Part shown: piece by piece, positions 9,133 through 21,099 of the stretch
Position numbering within the stretch: position 1 is the first letter of the stretch
Layout: each line of letters opens with the position of its first letter
Translations under genes and position numbers: made by a program
Assembly (NCBI RefSeq): GCF_000721075.1
Contig: NZ_JOEQ01000004.1
Location: 496,001-560,000, forward strand
From: Streptosporangium amethystogenes
Lineage (GTDB): Bacteria > Actinomycetota > Actinomycetes > Streptosporangiales > Streptosporangiaceae
Direction: 5' to 3'
Length of the DNA: 64,000 bases
The notes under the pieces: generated by a model
Database searches by the model: none
What the model saw: the letters and a program-made list of their open reading frames with translations, nothing else
What the model was told of the DNA's origin: nothing

Positions 9133-10671
9133 ATGAGGCTGAGACACCTGGCCACCGCGACCGCGCTGGTGCTGGCGGCCGCGAGCGCGGGCACTGTATG
9201 GGCACTGCACACCGAGGGCTCGCCCGAGGAGACCGCACAGATGTTCCTGACCGCGTGGAGCCGGCAGGACTACGCGGCGATGCGTGCGCTGACCGTCAAG
9301 CCGCCGGACGACTTCGAGCGCTGGTACCGGCGTTTCCGTACCGACCTGAAGCTGACGGGGGCCGCCTTCAGTGTGCTGGGAGACGCCCGGGACGGCGAAC
9401 CGGCCACCGTCGGGTTCCGCGCGGCGCTGGAGGGGCCGGTGAACTGGGCTTACGAGGGGTCACTGAGACTGGTCGAGCACGAGCGCACCTGGCGGGTGGA
9501 CTGGAACCCGGCCGCCGTCCACCCCAGGCTCGGAGCGGGCCTGCGGGTCAAGACCACGCTGGTCAAGGCCGAGCGGGCGCCGATCCTCGCCGCCGACGGT
9601 ACTCGGATCGACACCCCCGGCACGCCAGGCTCGGTGCAGCAACTCGTCGAGGGACTCACCCAGACGTACGCCTCCCGCCTCACCGGCACCTCGTCCGCGC
9701 GGATCGACCTGGTGAGGGGCACCGAGAAGGTCGCCACGCTCGCCACCGCCACCGCCAAGGCGGGCCGGGAACTGCGCACCACCGTCGACCTGGACGTCCA
9801 CCGCGCCGCCGCCTCGGCACTGGAACCGGTGGACAGGCCCGCCTCGCTGGTCGCGCTCCGGCCCTCGACCGGGGAGATCCTCGCCGTGGTCAACAAGCCC
9901 GGCGGGTTCAACCGGGCGCTGCTGGGCCACTACCCGCCGGGCTCGACCTTCAAAGTGATCACCACCTCGGCCCTGGTAGCCGACGGCATGACCGCGGACG
10001 AGCGGGTGAGCTGCCCGGCCGAGCAGAACATCGGCGGTTTCGCCTTCCACAACGCCGGGTTCAAGGACTACGGCACACTCCCGTTGCGCACGGCGTTCGC
10101 GCACTCGTGCAACACCACGTTCGGCGCGCTCACCGTGGACCGGCTCGGCGGACAGCGGCTCGCCGCCGTCGCCGGGAGCTTCGGGTTCGGCGCCCCCATC
10201 CAGCCCGGCGTGCCCGCGGTACGGGCCGAGTTCCCCGCGCCCAAGGATGACACCGACCTCGCCTCGGCCTCGATCGGCCAGGGCCGGGTACTGGCGAGCC
10301 CGCTCAACATGGCCACGGTCGCCGCGGCGATCGCCGACGGCTCCTGGCGCCCGCCCCGCCTGGTGGCTGCCTCCCTGCTGCCCGAGGCCGAGCCCCGGAA
10401 GCTGGAACCCGAGATCCTGCGGGCACTGCGCACGCTGATGCCCGCGGTGGTGGTGGAGGGCACCGCGAGCGCGGTCCCCTTCCCCTCCGGCACGGCGGGC
10501 AAGACCGGGACCGCGGAGTTCGGCTCGGGCAAGGAACCACCGTCGCACGCCTGGTTCATCGGCTACCGGGGAGACCTGGCGTTCTCCATCGTGGTGGAAG
10601 GTGGCGGCGCCGGCTCCACGGTGGCCGCCCCCATCGCGAGCCGCTTCCTGACCGGCCTCCCGCAACGATGA
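9133..10671 (+). CDS. Penicillin-binding protein, transpeptidase with NTF2-like N-terminal domain
   Basis: The 512-residue protein has one N-terminal membrane anchor or signal (residues 5-26), then an NTF2-like MecA_N domain (about 30-130), then a transpeptidase domain. The three catalytic signatures are present: S271-T-F-K274 (nucleophile serine and general base lysine), S325-C-N327, and K457-T-G. The protein is a class B-like D,D-transpeptidase that crosslinks peptidoglycan outside the membrane. It lacks a glycosyltransferase domain. The family is widespread in Actinobacteria, and its role in growth, sporulation or beta-lactam tolerance cannot be told from sequence. The start is an ATG preceded by a purine-poor region. 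An upstream open frame to 8971 is antisense to the CoA ligase promoter region and was rejected. Confidence 0.9.
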   Translation: MRLRHLATATALVLAAASAGTVWALHTEGSPEETAQMFLTAWSRQDYAAMRALTVKPPDDFERWYRRFRTDLKLTGAAFSVLGDARDGEPATVGFRAALEGPVNWAYEGSLRLVEHERTWRVDWNPAAVHPRLGAGLRVKTTLVKAERAPILAADGTRIDTPGTPGSVQQLVEGLTQTYASRLTGTSSARIDLVRGTEKVATLATATAKAGRELRTTVDLDVHRAAASALEPVDRPASLVALRPSTGEILAVVNKPGGFNRALLGHYPPGSTFKVITTSALVADGMTADERVSCPAEQNIGGFAFHNAGFKDYGTLPLRTAFAHSCNTTFGALTVDRLGGQRLAAVAGSFGFGAPIQPGVPAVRAEFPAPKDDTDLASASIGQGRVLASPLNMATVAAAIADGSWRPPRLVAASLLPEAEPRKLEPEILRALRTLMPAVVVEGTASAVPFPSGTAGKTGTAEFGSGKEPPSHAWFIGYRGDLAFSIVVEGGGAGSTVAAPIASRFLTGLPQR

Positions 10672-10797
10672 CCTCCACCGACGGACCGCCGCTGGTTGAT
10701 CGCCATCTTGCCGAGGTGGCTGACAGGGAGTATGGGAATCGGCTGCCGACAACTCACCACGCGATCGAGTTCATGCCGCCCACCCGCTGGGCGGGAG

Positions 10798-11583
10798 TCA
10801 GCGGCCGGCGGGGAAGTGGCCGGCGCGGCGGGCCGGGGAGGTGAGGCCGGCGACGGCGGCCACCACCTCCGAGGGGTTGGCGAGGTCGGGCAGCACCACG
10901 TCCGCCCCGGCCTCGCGCAGCTCGGCCGCCAGGGAGCGCCCGGAGGCGATGCCGATCATCGCGGCCCCGGCGATCCTGGCGGCCTGGACGTCCCTGGCCG
11001 AGTCGCCGATCAGCACGGTGTTGCTCCCGTCGAAGGCCGCCCCGTACTTCTGCTTGGCCCGGCCCTGCGCGACCTGCAGGAGGGTGGCCTTGGGATAGAC
11101 CTCCTCGCCATAGCCGCCGATCTCGAAGTCGACGTACTTGTCGAGGCCGAACGCGGTCAGCTTGTGCACGGCGTTGCTGTTGATCGTGCCGGTGAGCACC
11201 GACTGGACCACGCCGTCGAGCTTCGCCACCGCCTTCAGCGCGTCGCGGGCCCCGGGCATCATCCGGCCCTCCTTGGCCAGGCGCCTGCGCCTGGCTCCGA
11301 AGGATTCGGCCAGCGCGTCGAGGAACCTGGGGAGGTGGTCGTCCCCGGCGACGATCCCGTTGATGGCGAGCATCTCGAAGACGATCTCGGAGTCCGGGCG
11401 ACCGTTGGGCTGGGTCAGCTTGACCAGGGGCCTGCCGGTGACAGCGCGGAAGGCCTCCGCGTATGCCTCGCGGGTGACGATGGACACGTCGACCAGGGTG
11501 AGGTCGATGTTCCAGAGAACGAGGCGGTTGATCGGAGCCTCCCGAAATGGGTGCGGATGCCCAGGGTACGGCCCGAGGCGCAT
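10798..11583 (-). CDS. HAD-superfamily hydrolase-like protein with Asn at the nucleophile position
   Basis: The fold is that of HAD phosphatases. Motif I reads LWNIDLTLVD near the N-terminus, motif II contains SVLTGTINSNAV, and motif IV is VLIGDSARDVQAA. A cap domain sits between motifs I and II. In motif I the first Asp of DxDxT, the phosphorylated nucleophile, is Asn, so classical phosphatase catalysis is doubtful. The coordinates use ATG 11583 (261 residues), which has only a weak ribosome site. The likelier true start is an ATC at 11530-11532, five bases after a perfect GGGAGG, where related proteins would begin Met-Asn-Arg-Leu-Val-Leu-Trp. It is the first of three HAD genes here. Confidence 0.8.
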   Translation of the reverse strand: MRLGPYPGHPHPFREAPINRLVLWNIDLTLVDVSIVTREAYAEAFRAVTGRPLVKLTQPNGRPDSEIVFEMLAINGIVAGDDHLPRFLDALAESFGARRRRLAKEGRMMPGARDALKAVAKLDGVVQSVLTGTINSNAVHKLTAFGLDKYVDFEIGGYGEEVYPKATLLQVAQGRAKQKYGAAFDGSNTVLIGDSARDVQAARIAGAAMIGIASGRSLAAELREAGADVVLPDLANPSEVVAAVAGLTSPARRAGHFPAGR

Positions 11584-11728
11584 GGTGATCGGCTTCAATG
11601 CCGAAAACGTTAGTTCTGGGTGGGGTGACCCATTCGCCGTGCAGACCGGGGAAACCCCACCGTTCACCTGTCCGACCCACGACCGTTTTCCGGATACGGC
11701 GGCCTGCGCAGGCCAAAAGGGCAGGGCC

Positions 11729-12361
11729 CTAGGCGTGGTCGAGGGCGTTCGCGAGGGTGTCGACGACCGGGACGCCGCAGGACATCAGGTCGGCGCGGCT
11801 GGTCATGCCGCCGGTGTAGAGGACCGCGCGCGCGCCGACGTGCTGGGCGGCGTGCGCGTCGTCCAGGCTGTCGCCGATCACGAGGACGTCGGCCGGGTCG
11901 ATGCCGAGTGCGGCCAGGTGGGCCACCATCGACTCGGCCTTGTGCCCGCCGGAGGCGCTGCGCAGACCGTCGATCCGGGCGAAGTGGTGGTCGATGCCGA
12001 ACTCCGCGATCTTGGGAACCAGCCGGTCATGCGCCCACATGGACAGCAGCGACTGCCTGCCTCCCACGTTCCCCCAGCTTTCCAGGGTGGAAAGCGCGTC
12101 GTCGGCCAGCCCGCACTCCAGCATCAGCCGGTGGTAGTTGTCGTGGAAGCCGAGGTCGAGCAGCTCCCACTCGCCCTCCTGGAGGGCGCGGCCGAGCATA
12201 CGCTCGTAGGCGGCCCAGATCGGACGCGTGTAGACGGCACGGAAGCGGTCCGCGTCGTAGGAGCCCAGCCCGTACGGCTCGAACACCGCGTTCGTCGCAC
12301 CGACGACGGCGTCGATGTCGTGGAAGAGCGTGCCGTTCCAATCCCAAACGATGTGTCTCAT
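11729..12361 (-). CDS. HAD-family hydrolase (phosphoglycolate phosphatase-like)
   Basis: The 210-residue protein begins with the motif I variant HIVWDWNGTLF. The nucleophile Asp is present, and the second acidic position is Asn, a variant seen in some HAD phosphatases. Motif IV is DVLVIGDSLDDAHAA and a small helical cap lies between. The likely activity is dephosphorylation of a small phosphorylated metabolite in the cytoplasm. The substrate is not identifiable. The ATG is supported by GGGAGG four bases upstream. The gene lies on the same strand as the other two HAD genes but is separated from them by 80-150 bases, so it may be transcribed independently. Confidence 0.83.
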   Translation of the reverse strand: MRHIVWDWNGTLFHDIDAVVGATNAVFEPYGLGSYDADRFRAVYTRPIWAAYERMLGRALQEGEWELLDLGFHDNYHRLMLECGLADDALSTLESWGNVGGRQSLLSMWAHDRLVPKIAEFGIDHHFARIDGLRSASGGHKAESMVAHLAALGIDPADVLVIGDSLDDAHAAQHVGARAVLYTGGMTSRADLMSCGVPVVDTLANALDHA

Positions 12362-12448
12362 ATCGCCTCCCAGGATAGCGAAAACCCTCGCTGGAGCGGC
12401 GCCACAACAGGGTGGCCGGCCCGCTCTCCGGGCTCCGTACGCGAAGGG

Positions 12449-12955
12449 TCAGCCGACCAGGTCGGGAATCTCCTGGGTGGCGTACCAGAGGAGTTCGTTG
12501 GCCTCGACGCCGTCCACGGTGAACCTGGCGTCGTCGTCGCCCCGGTCGGCCGCGGGCAGCGCCGCGACGGCGGCCTCGACGTCCTTCACCGCCGACAGGT
12601 CGTCCACATGGACGGCGGCGATCCGCGCCAGCGGGACCGCCGCGGCGAGTCGCACCCGGGCGCGCTCGTCCAGGTCGGCGCTCACGCTCACGTCGCCCTC
12701 CGACACGTCGACGGCGACGACCACCCGACGCGCGGCGACCTCCATCCCGTCCGCGCGGTCGGCGGCCAGCATCCGCAGAGAATCCCTGGCCGCCTCGGTC
12801 AGTGCGACGTACTCCAGTTCCTCGGTGTCACCCGAGACGTACCACTCGATCAACGCGGGTGTCACCGCGTAGCCGGTCAGCGGGGCCGGGCCGAGCTCCC
12901 CCACGGTGGCCACGCGGGCCAGCGCCGGGAGCGTACACGGCAGGTAGACGCGCAT
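12449..12955 (-). CDS. DUF6912-like conserved actinobacterial protein
   Basis: This 168-residue soluble protein starts MRVYLPCTLPALARVATVGE and contains YVSGDTEELEYVAL. I associate this pattern with a conserved actinobacterial family of unknown function (DUF6912, from memory). It has no membrane segment and no catalytic motif I can name. It is rich in Ala, Val and acidic residues, with a strand-helix alternation suggesting a small alpha/beta domain. The ATG has GAGG five bases upstream. It lies between two HAD genes on the same strand, a possible but unproven functional link. Confidence 0.72.
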   Translation of the reverse strand: MRVYLPCTLPALARVATVGELGPAPLTGYAVTPALIEWYVSGDTEELEYVALTEAARDSLRMLAADRADGMEVAARRVVVAVDVSEGDVSVSADLDERARVRLAAAVPLARIAAVHVDDLSAVKDVEAAVAALPAADRGDDDARFTVDGVEANELLWYATQEIPDLVG

Positions 12956-13089
12956 CCATGCCTCGATCTATCTCTTAAGACATCGGCGCCGGTTCGGCGC
13001 CGATTCACGCATCGAGTGTGCCAGTACCGGCGACCCGCGGTGGTACCGCCCGCGTGGAGTGACCCGATCCGCGCCGGACCGGACGGGCG

Positions 13090-13734
13090 TCAGCGCAGCG
13101 AGACCCGCAACAGGGTCTCCAACTCGGCGATGGTCACCTCGGGGTCGCGGTGGTGCACGCCGACGATGCCGAGTCGCCGGGCGGCCTCGATGTTGGCCTC
13201 GATGTCGTCGACGAACACGCACTGCTCACCTGCCAGGCCGATCCTGCCGAGCGCGTGCTCGAAGATTCTCTGCTCGGGTTTGCGCATGCCGATCTCTCCG
13301 GAGATGACGACCTCGTCGAAGACGTCGTCCCAGCCCTCGCGGGGATACTCGTTCGCCCAGGAGTTGGAGAGCAGGCAGGTGCGCAGCCCGGCGGCACGGG
13401 CCACCCGGAGCATCTCGTACATCGGCTCGACCCGGTGGAAGCGGGAGAACATCCTGTCCAGCAGCCCCTCGGCGACCGGCGGCACGCCGTCCGTGGTGAC
13501 CAACCGGGCGGCCAGATGACGTTCGAAGTCCAGCCCGGAGATCTCCCCCCGCTCCAGAGCGTGGATCACGTTCTCGCTGTTCTCCAGCCCCTCGTACGCG
13601 TGGACGACAAGCTCGCGCATCACCTGCCGGTAGTGGTCCGCGTCGAGCCTCTCGGCGACGACCCACTCCGCGACCGCCTCGGAAAGGCCGACGGTGAGCA
13701 CGCCACCCCAGTCGATCAGCACGCCCTTGAGCAT
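13090..13734 (-). CDS. HAD-family hydrolase, IA subfamily variant
   Basis: The 214-residue protein carries motif I GVLIDWGGVLT (nucleophile Asp present, second acidic residue replaced by Gly), motif II TCLLSNS, the lysine motif MRKPEQRIF, and motif IV CVFVDDIEANIEAA. These features match the actinobacterial DWGGVLT branch of haloacid dehalogenase-like hydrolases. It is probably a cytoplasmic phosphatase or dehalogenase of unknown substrate. AAGGAGG lies five to seven bases before the ATG. It is divergent from the acyl-CoA dehydrogenase gene, with only 81 bases between starts, so their promoters must be interleaved. Confidence 0.85.
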   Translation of the reverse strand: MLKGVLIDWGGVLTVGLSEAVAEWVVAERLDADHYRQVMRELVVHAYEGLENSENVIHALERGEISGLDFERHLAARLVTTDGVPPVAEGLLDRMFSRFHRVEPMYEMLRVARAAGLRTCLLSNSWANEYPREGWDDVFDEVVISGEIGMRKPEQRIFEHALGRIGLAGEQCVFVDDIEANIEAARRLGIVGVHHRDPEVTIAELETLLRVSLR

Positions 13735-13815
13735 CTGTCCTCCTTAGTGGAACGGGTTCCAGGTTAAGTGTGGCCGGTGAACGATCGGAGAAGGGGTGGT
13801 GCCAAACTTGCCGCC

Positions 13816-15018
13816 ATGGACTTCGCGCTCAGCGACAAGGCTCAGGAATACCTCGCCAATCTGACCGATTTCATGACAACTCACGTATACCCGGCGGAGC
13901 CGGTCTACCATGCGTGGCGCCAGGCCAAGGGCTACGACAACCACGAACTACCGCCGGTGGTGGAGGAGCTCAAGTCCGAGGCGCGCTCACGCGGCCTCTG
14001 GAACCTGTTCCTGCCCGATGAGTCGAACATGTCGGTGCTCGACTACGCCACCCTGGCCGAGGTCACCGGCCGTTCCATCGACCTCGCGCCCGAGGCACTG
14101 AACTGCGCGGCCCCCGACACCGGGAACATGGAGGTCCTGCACATGTTCGGCTCGCCCGAGCAGCGGGACCGGTGGCTCAAGCCCCTGCTCTCCGGGGAGA
14201 TCCGCTCGGCGTTCGCGATGACCGAGCCCGCCGTGGCCTCAAGCGACGCGACCAACATCGCCACCTCCATCCGGCTCGACGGCTCCGAGTACGTGATCAA
14301 CGGTCGTAAGTGGTTCATCACCGGGGTCGCCGACCCGCGCTGCGAGATCCTGATCGTGATGGGCAAGACCGATCCGGACGCCCCTCCGCACCGCCAGCAG
14401 TCGATGATCCTGGTCCCGATGGACACGCCGGGTGTGGAGGTCGTCCGCCACCTACCGCTCTTCGGCTACCAGGAGCAGCACGGCCACTCCGAGATCCTCT
14501 TCACGGACGTCCGGGTGCCCGCCTCGAACCTGATCGCGGAGGAGGGTGACGGCTTCCGCATCGCCCAGGCCCGTCTCGGCCCCGGTCGCATCCACCACTG
14601 CATGCGTGCCATCGGCATGGCCGAGCGCGCACTGGAACTGATGTGCACCCGCGCCGCCAACCGGGTGGCCTTCGGCCAGACGCTGGCCCAGCAGGGTGTG
14701 GTGCAGCAGCAGATCGCCGAATCACGGCTGGCCATCGAGCAGGCCAGGCTGCTCACCCTGAAGGCCGCCTGGATGATCGACACGGTCGGCGTGAAGGCGG
14801 CCGCCTCGGAGATCTCCGCGATCAAGGTCGTCGCGCCGAGGATGGCCTGTGAGGTCATCGACCGCGCCATCCAGGTCCACGGCGGCATGGGTCTCGCCGA
14901 CGACGTCCCGCTCGCCACGATGTACGCCCAGGCCCGCGCGATGCGCATATTCGACGGCCCGGACGAGGTTCACATCCGCACCGTGGCCCGCCGCGAGCTC
15001 AAGCCGTACCTCTCCTAG
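13816..15018 (+). CDS. Acyl-CoA dehydrogenase
   Basis: This 400-residue flavoenzyme has the expected three-part fold: helical N-terminal domain, middle beta domain with the FAD/substrate signature [17 protein letters not shown], and helical C-terminal domain containing [18 protein letters not shown] and [20 protein letters not shown]. The sequence resembles the ACAD10/11-like branch, often active on longer or branched acyl-CoAs. It oxidises an acyl-CoA to the 2-enoyl-CoA and passes electrons to ETF. The catalytic base cannot be placed with certainty, but the acidic residues of DGPDE are near the usual site in some subfamilies. The ATG was preferred over the upstream GTG-type extension, which reads into the promoter. 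Confidence 0.92.
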   Translation: MDFALSDKAQEYLANLTDFMTTHVYPAEPVYHAWRQAKGYDNHELPPVVEELKSEARSRGLWNLFLPDESNMSVLDYATLAEVTGRSIDLAPEALNCAAPDTGNMEVLHMFGSPEQRDRWLKPLLSGEIRSAFAMTEPAVASSDATNIATSIRLDGSEYVINGRKWFITGVADPRCEILIVMGKTDPDAPPHRQQSMILVPMDTPGVEVVRHLPLFGYQEQHGHSEILFTDVRVPASNLIAEEGDGFRIAQARLGPGRIHHCMRAIGMAERALELMCTRAANRVAFGQTLAQQGVVQQQIAESRLAIEQARLLTLKAAWMIDTVGVKAAASEISAIKVVAPRMACEVIDRAIQVHGGMGLADDVPLATMYAQARAMRIFDGPDEVHIRTVARRELKPYLS

Positions 15019-15122
15019 GACGTTCCAGAACGGGGCGCATACGGTCCACTGGATCGGAGATTCCTCCCCCAATATCCGATTCAACGGCCGGTACGAGTTT
15101 CACGGCCCCAATTCGAGGAAGA

Positions 15123-15151
15123 TTACGGACATGGCACTCAGGCCATATAAC
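15123..15151 (+). promoter_or_regulatory. Candidate promoter for the heptad-repeat protein and P-type ATPase
   Basis: A strong -10 match, TATAAC at 15146-15151, is preceded by a poor -35 (TTACGG at 15123-15128) at an ideal 17-base spacing, about 74 bases before the ATG of the next gene. The rest of the 206-base gap shows nothing recognisable. This is a tentative reading. Confidence 0.3.
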
Positions 15152-15224
15152 TGCACGTAGAAGGCGTGATCGGCCTCCTGCGGGCTCCATTTGCACCTTC
15201 CCTCGGTTCCCATGAGGAGGGATC

Positions 15225-16262
15225 ATGGCAGTAGCTCAGGCGAGCCGGTCACGCGCCCATACGGCGCGAAAGCCGACCACACCCGCCGTGTCCACCACGC
15301 ACACACCGTCAGGCCGGAAGCAGGAAAACCCCTCACTGAAGTTCAACCTGCCAATGATGACCGTGCAGTTCCGGCCGCCGCATGTTCACATGCCACACGT
15401 CAGCCGGCAGGAAGCGGGCCAAGCCGTCGACGCCGCCAGGTCCTTCCTCCCGCCACCTGAGCGCATCGTCTACTACGGGGGGCTCGGCGCCCTGGCCGTG
15501 GCGGGGTTGATCGAGTGGCCGGTCGCGGCCGCCATCGGGATTGGGACGATGATCGCTCAGCGTGCCCGCGGGAGAGGCCGTGCCCCGGTCTCCGCGCCCC
15601 GGACTCCGACGCCCACCTCACGAGCCGCGGGCACCACCACCCGGGCCGCCAAACCCGCTGCACGCGCCACCAGACCCACGTCACGCGCCGCAGGCACCAC
15701 CACCCGGCCCACAAGCACCACCGCCCGGACCGCCAAACCCGCTGCACGCGCCGCAGGCACCACCACCCGGGCCGCCAAACCCGCTGCACGCGCCACCAGA
15801 CCCACGTCACGCGCCGCAGGCACCACCACCCGGGCCGCCAAACCCGCGTCACGTGCCACCAGACCCACGTCACGCGCCGCAGGCACCACCACCCGGGCCA
15901 CAAGCACCACCACCCGGGCCGCCAAACCCGCGTCACGTGCCACCAGACCCACGTCACGCGCCGCAGGCACCACCACCCGGTCCAGAAGCACCACCACCCG
16001 GACCACGAAACCCACCTCACGAACCGCGGGCACGACATCGCGGACCGCCAAGGCCGCGTCACGCGCCACAGGCACCACCTCGCGGACGACGACGGCCCGG
16101 ACCACGAAACCCACCTCGCGCGCCACCAGAGCCGCGTCACGCGCCGCCGGATCCGCATCGCGGACCTCGGCGTCCGTTTCCCGTGCCGCGAGCTCCGCCT
16201 CCAGGTCCATCAGGTCCGCCGCCCGCCCGAAGACCTCGACCCGCAGGAGCACCTCCAAGTGA
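15225..16262 (+). CDS. One-helix membrane protein with a 28-heptad Arg-phased basic tail
   Basis: The 345-residue protein has an ideal ribosome site (GAGGAGGG before ATG). Residues 1-80 are polar, with a His/Pro patch (HVHMPHV). Residues 82-112 form a hydrophobic helix or hairpin (YYGGLGALAVAGLIEWPVAA). Residues 134-334 consist of 28 seven-residue units, all ending in Arg, broken by one five-residue unit. The main types are AAGTTTR, AAKPAAR and ATRPTSR. The tail is strongly basic, Thr/Ser/Ala-rich and probably disordered, somewhat like histone H1 or bacterial nucleoid-protein tails. Because units are 21 bp, several other frames also stay open, but only this one has a start signal and a sensible N-terminus. 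It sits 77 bases before a CtpI-like P-type ATPase, so it may be an accessory subunit. Nucleic-acid, polyphosphate or lipid binding are only guesses. Confidence 0.82.
   Translation: MAVAQASRSRAHTARKPTTPAVSTTHTPSGRKQENPSLKFNLPMMTVQFRPPHVHMPHVSRQEAGQAVDAARSFLPPPERIVYYGGLGALAVAGLIEWPVAAAIGIGTMIAQRARGRGRAPVSAPRTPTPTSRAAGTTTRAAKPAARATRPTSRAAGTTTRPTSTTARTAKPAARAAGTTTRAAKPAARATRPTSRAAGTTTRAAKPASRATRPTSRAAGTTTRATSTTTRAAKPASRATRPTSRAAGTTTRSRSTTTRTTKPTSRTAGTTSRTAKAASRATGTTSRTTTARTTKPTSRATRAASRAAGSASRTSASVSRAASSASRSIRSAARPKTSTRRSTSK
15624..16226 (+). repeat. 21-bp tandem repeat array within the coding sequence
   Basis: Twenty-eight 21-bp units, with one 15-bp unit, encode the heptads of the overlapping gene. 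They are arranged mostly in 63-bp or 84-bp higher-order blocks. The blocks between about 15620 and 15980 are nearly identical, while later units are diverged. This pattern is typical of expansion by slippage or unequal recombination. Repeat number may vary between strains. Confidence 0.9.
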
Positions 16263-16339
16263 TCACAGTGATGGGGCCGATCGGGCCACGTGTAACCACG
16301 GCCTGATCGGCCTCGTCATCTCGTCTGTTGGAGATTCGG

Positions 16340-20794
<4,455 letters not shown>

Positions 20795-20860
20795 TGGGTG
20801 ACTTAGTCCCTTTTGGTATGGATTATCGCATTAAGCGATCCTTCTCCCTGCGAGGTTGTT

Positions 20861-20986
20861 ATGTACGGATTCTTCTCCACGGTGCTCGCCAAGGCGGCGG
20901 TCATGCTGATCGAGGCCCTTCTCATGCGCGTCATCCAGACGCTCGTCGTCTCGCTGGCCAGGACCGGCAGCCTCCAGGCCGCCTGA
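20861..20986 (+). CDS. Hydrophobic 41-residue peptide
   Basis: A short frame starts at an ATG with GAGG five bases upstream and ends at TGA. It encodes MYGFFSTVLAKAAVMLIE, followed by a second hydrophobic stretch and a short polar end (ARTGSLQAA). Residues 3-32 could form one transmembrane or amphipathic helix with Lys11, Glu18 and Arg23 on it. No family is recognised. It lies 66 bases after the P-type ATPase, on the same strand, with a five-base inverted repeat (ATCGC...GCGAT, 20825-20839) between them. It may be a small regulatory subunit of the ATPase, as SERCA and KdpF micropeptides are, but this is inference. The existence of the gene rests on the ribosome site and the non-random composition. 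Confidence 0.6.
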   Translation: MYGFFSTVLAKAAVMLIEALLMRVIQTLVVSLARTGSLQAA

Positions 20987-21099
20987 CCCGGTCCCACGGC
21001 ACGGACCCGGCCGCGCCGTGAGCGAACCGCGACCGGGAACACGACCATGACCACGGCGACCGGGCCCCACCCAGGCCGCGGTCACGATCGGAAGCCCGC

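Noticed and set aside
15624..16226. CRISPR-like or satellite repeat array
   Set aside because: Units are contiguous multiples of 21 bp, encode protein in one frame, and have no unique spacers or neighbouring cas genes.
15557..16306. Long open frames in other phases across the repeat, including Pro-rich and His-rich proteins on the plus strand and Trp/Val-rich proteins on the minus strand
   Set aside because: They result from the 21-bp unit length, which keeps several frames free of stops. Only the frame starting at 15225 has a strong ribosome site and a sensible N-terminus.
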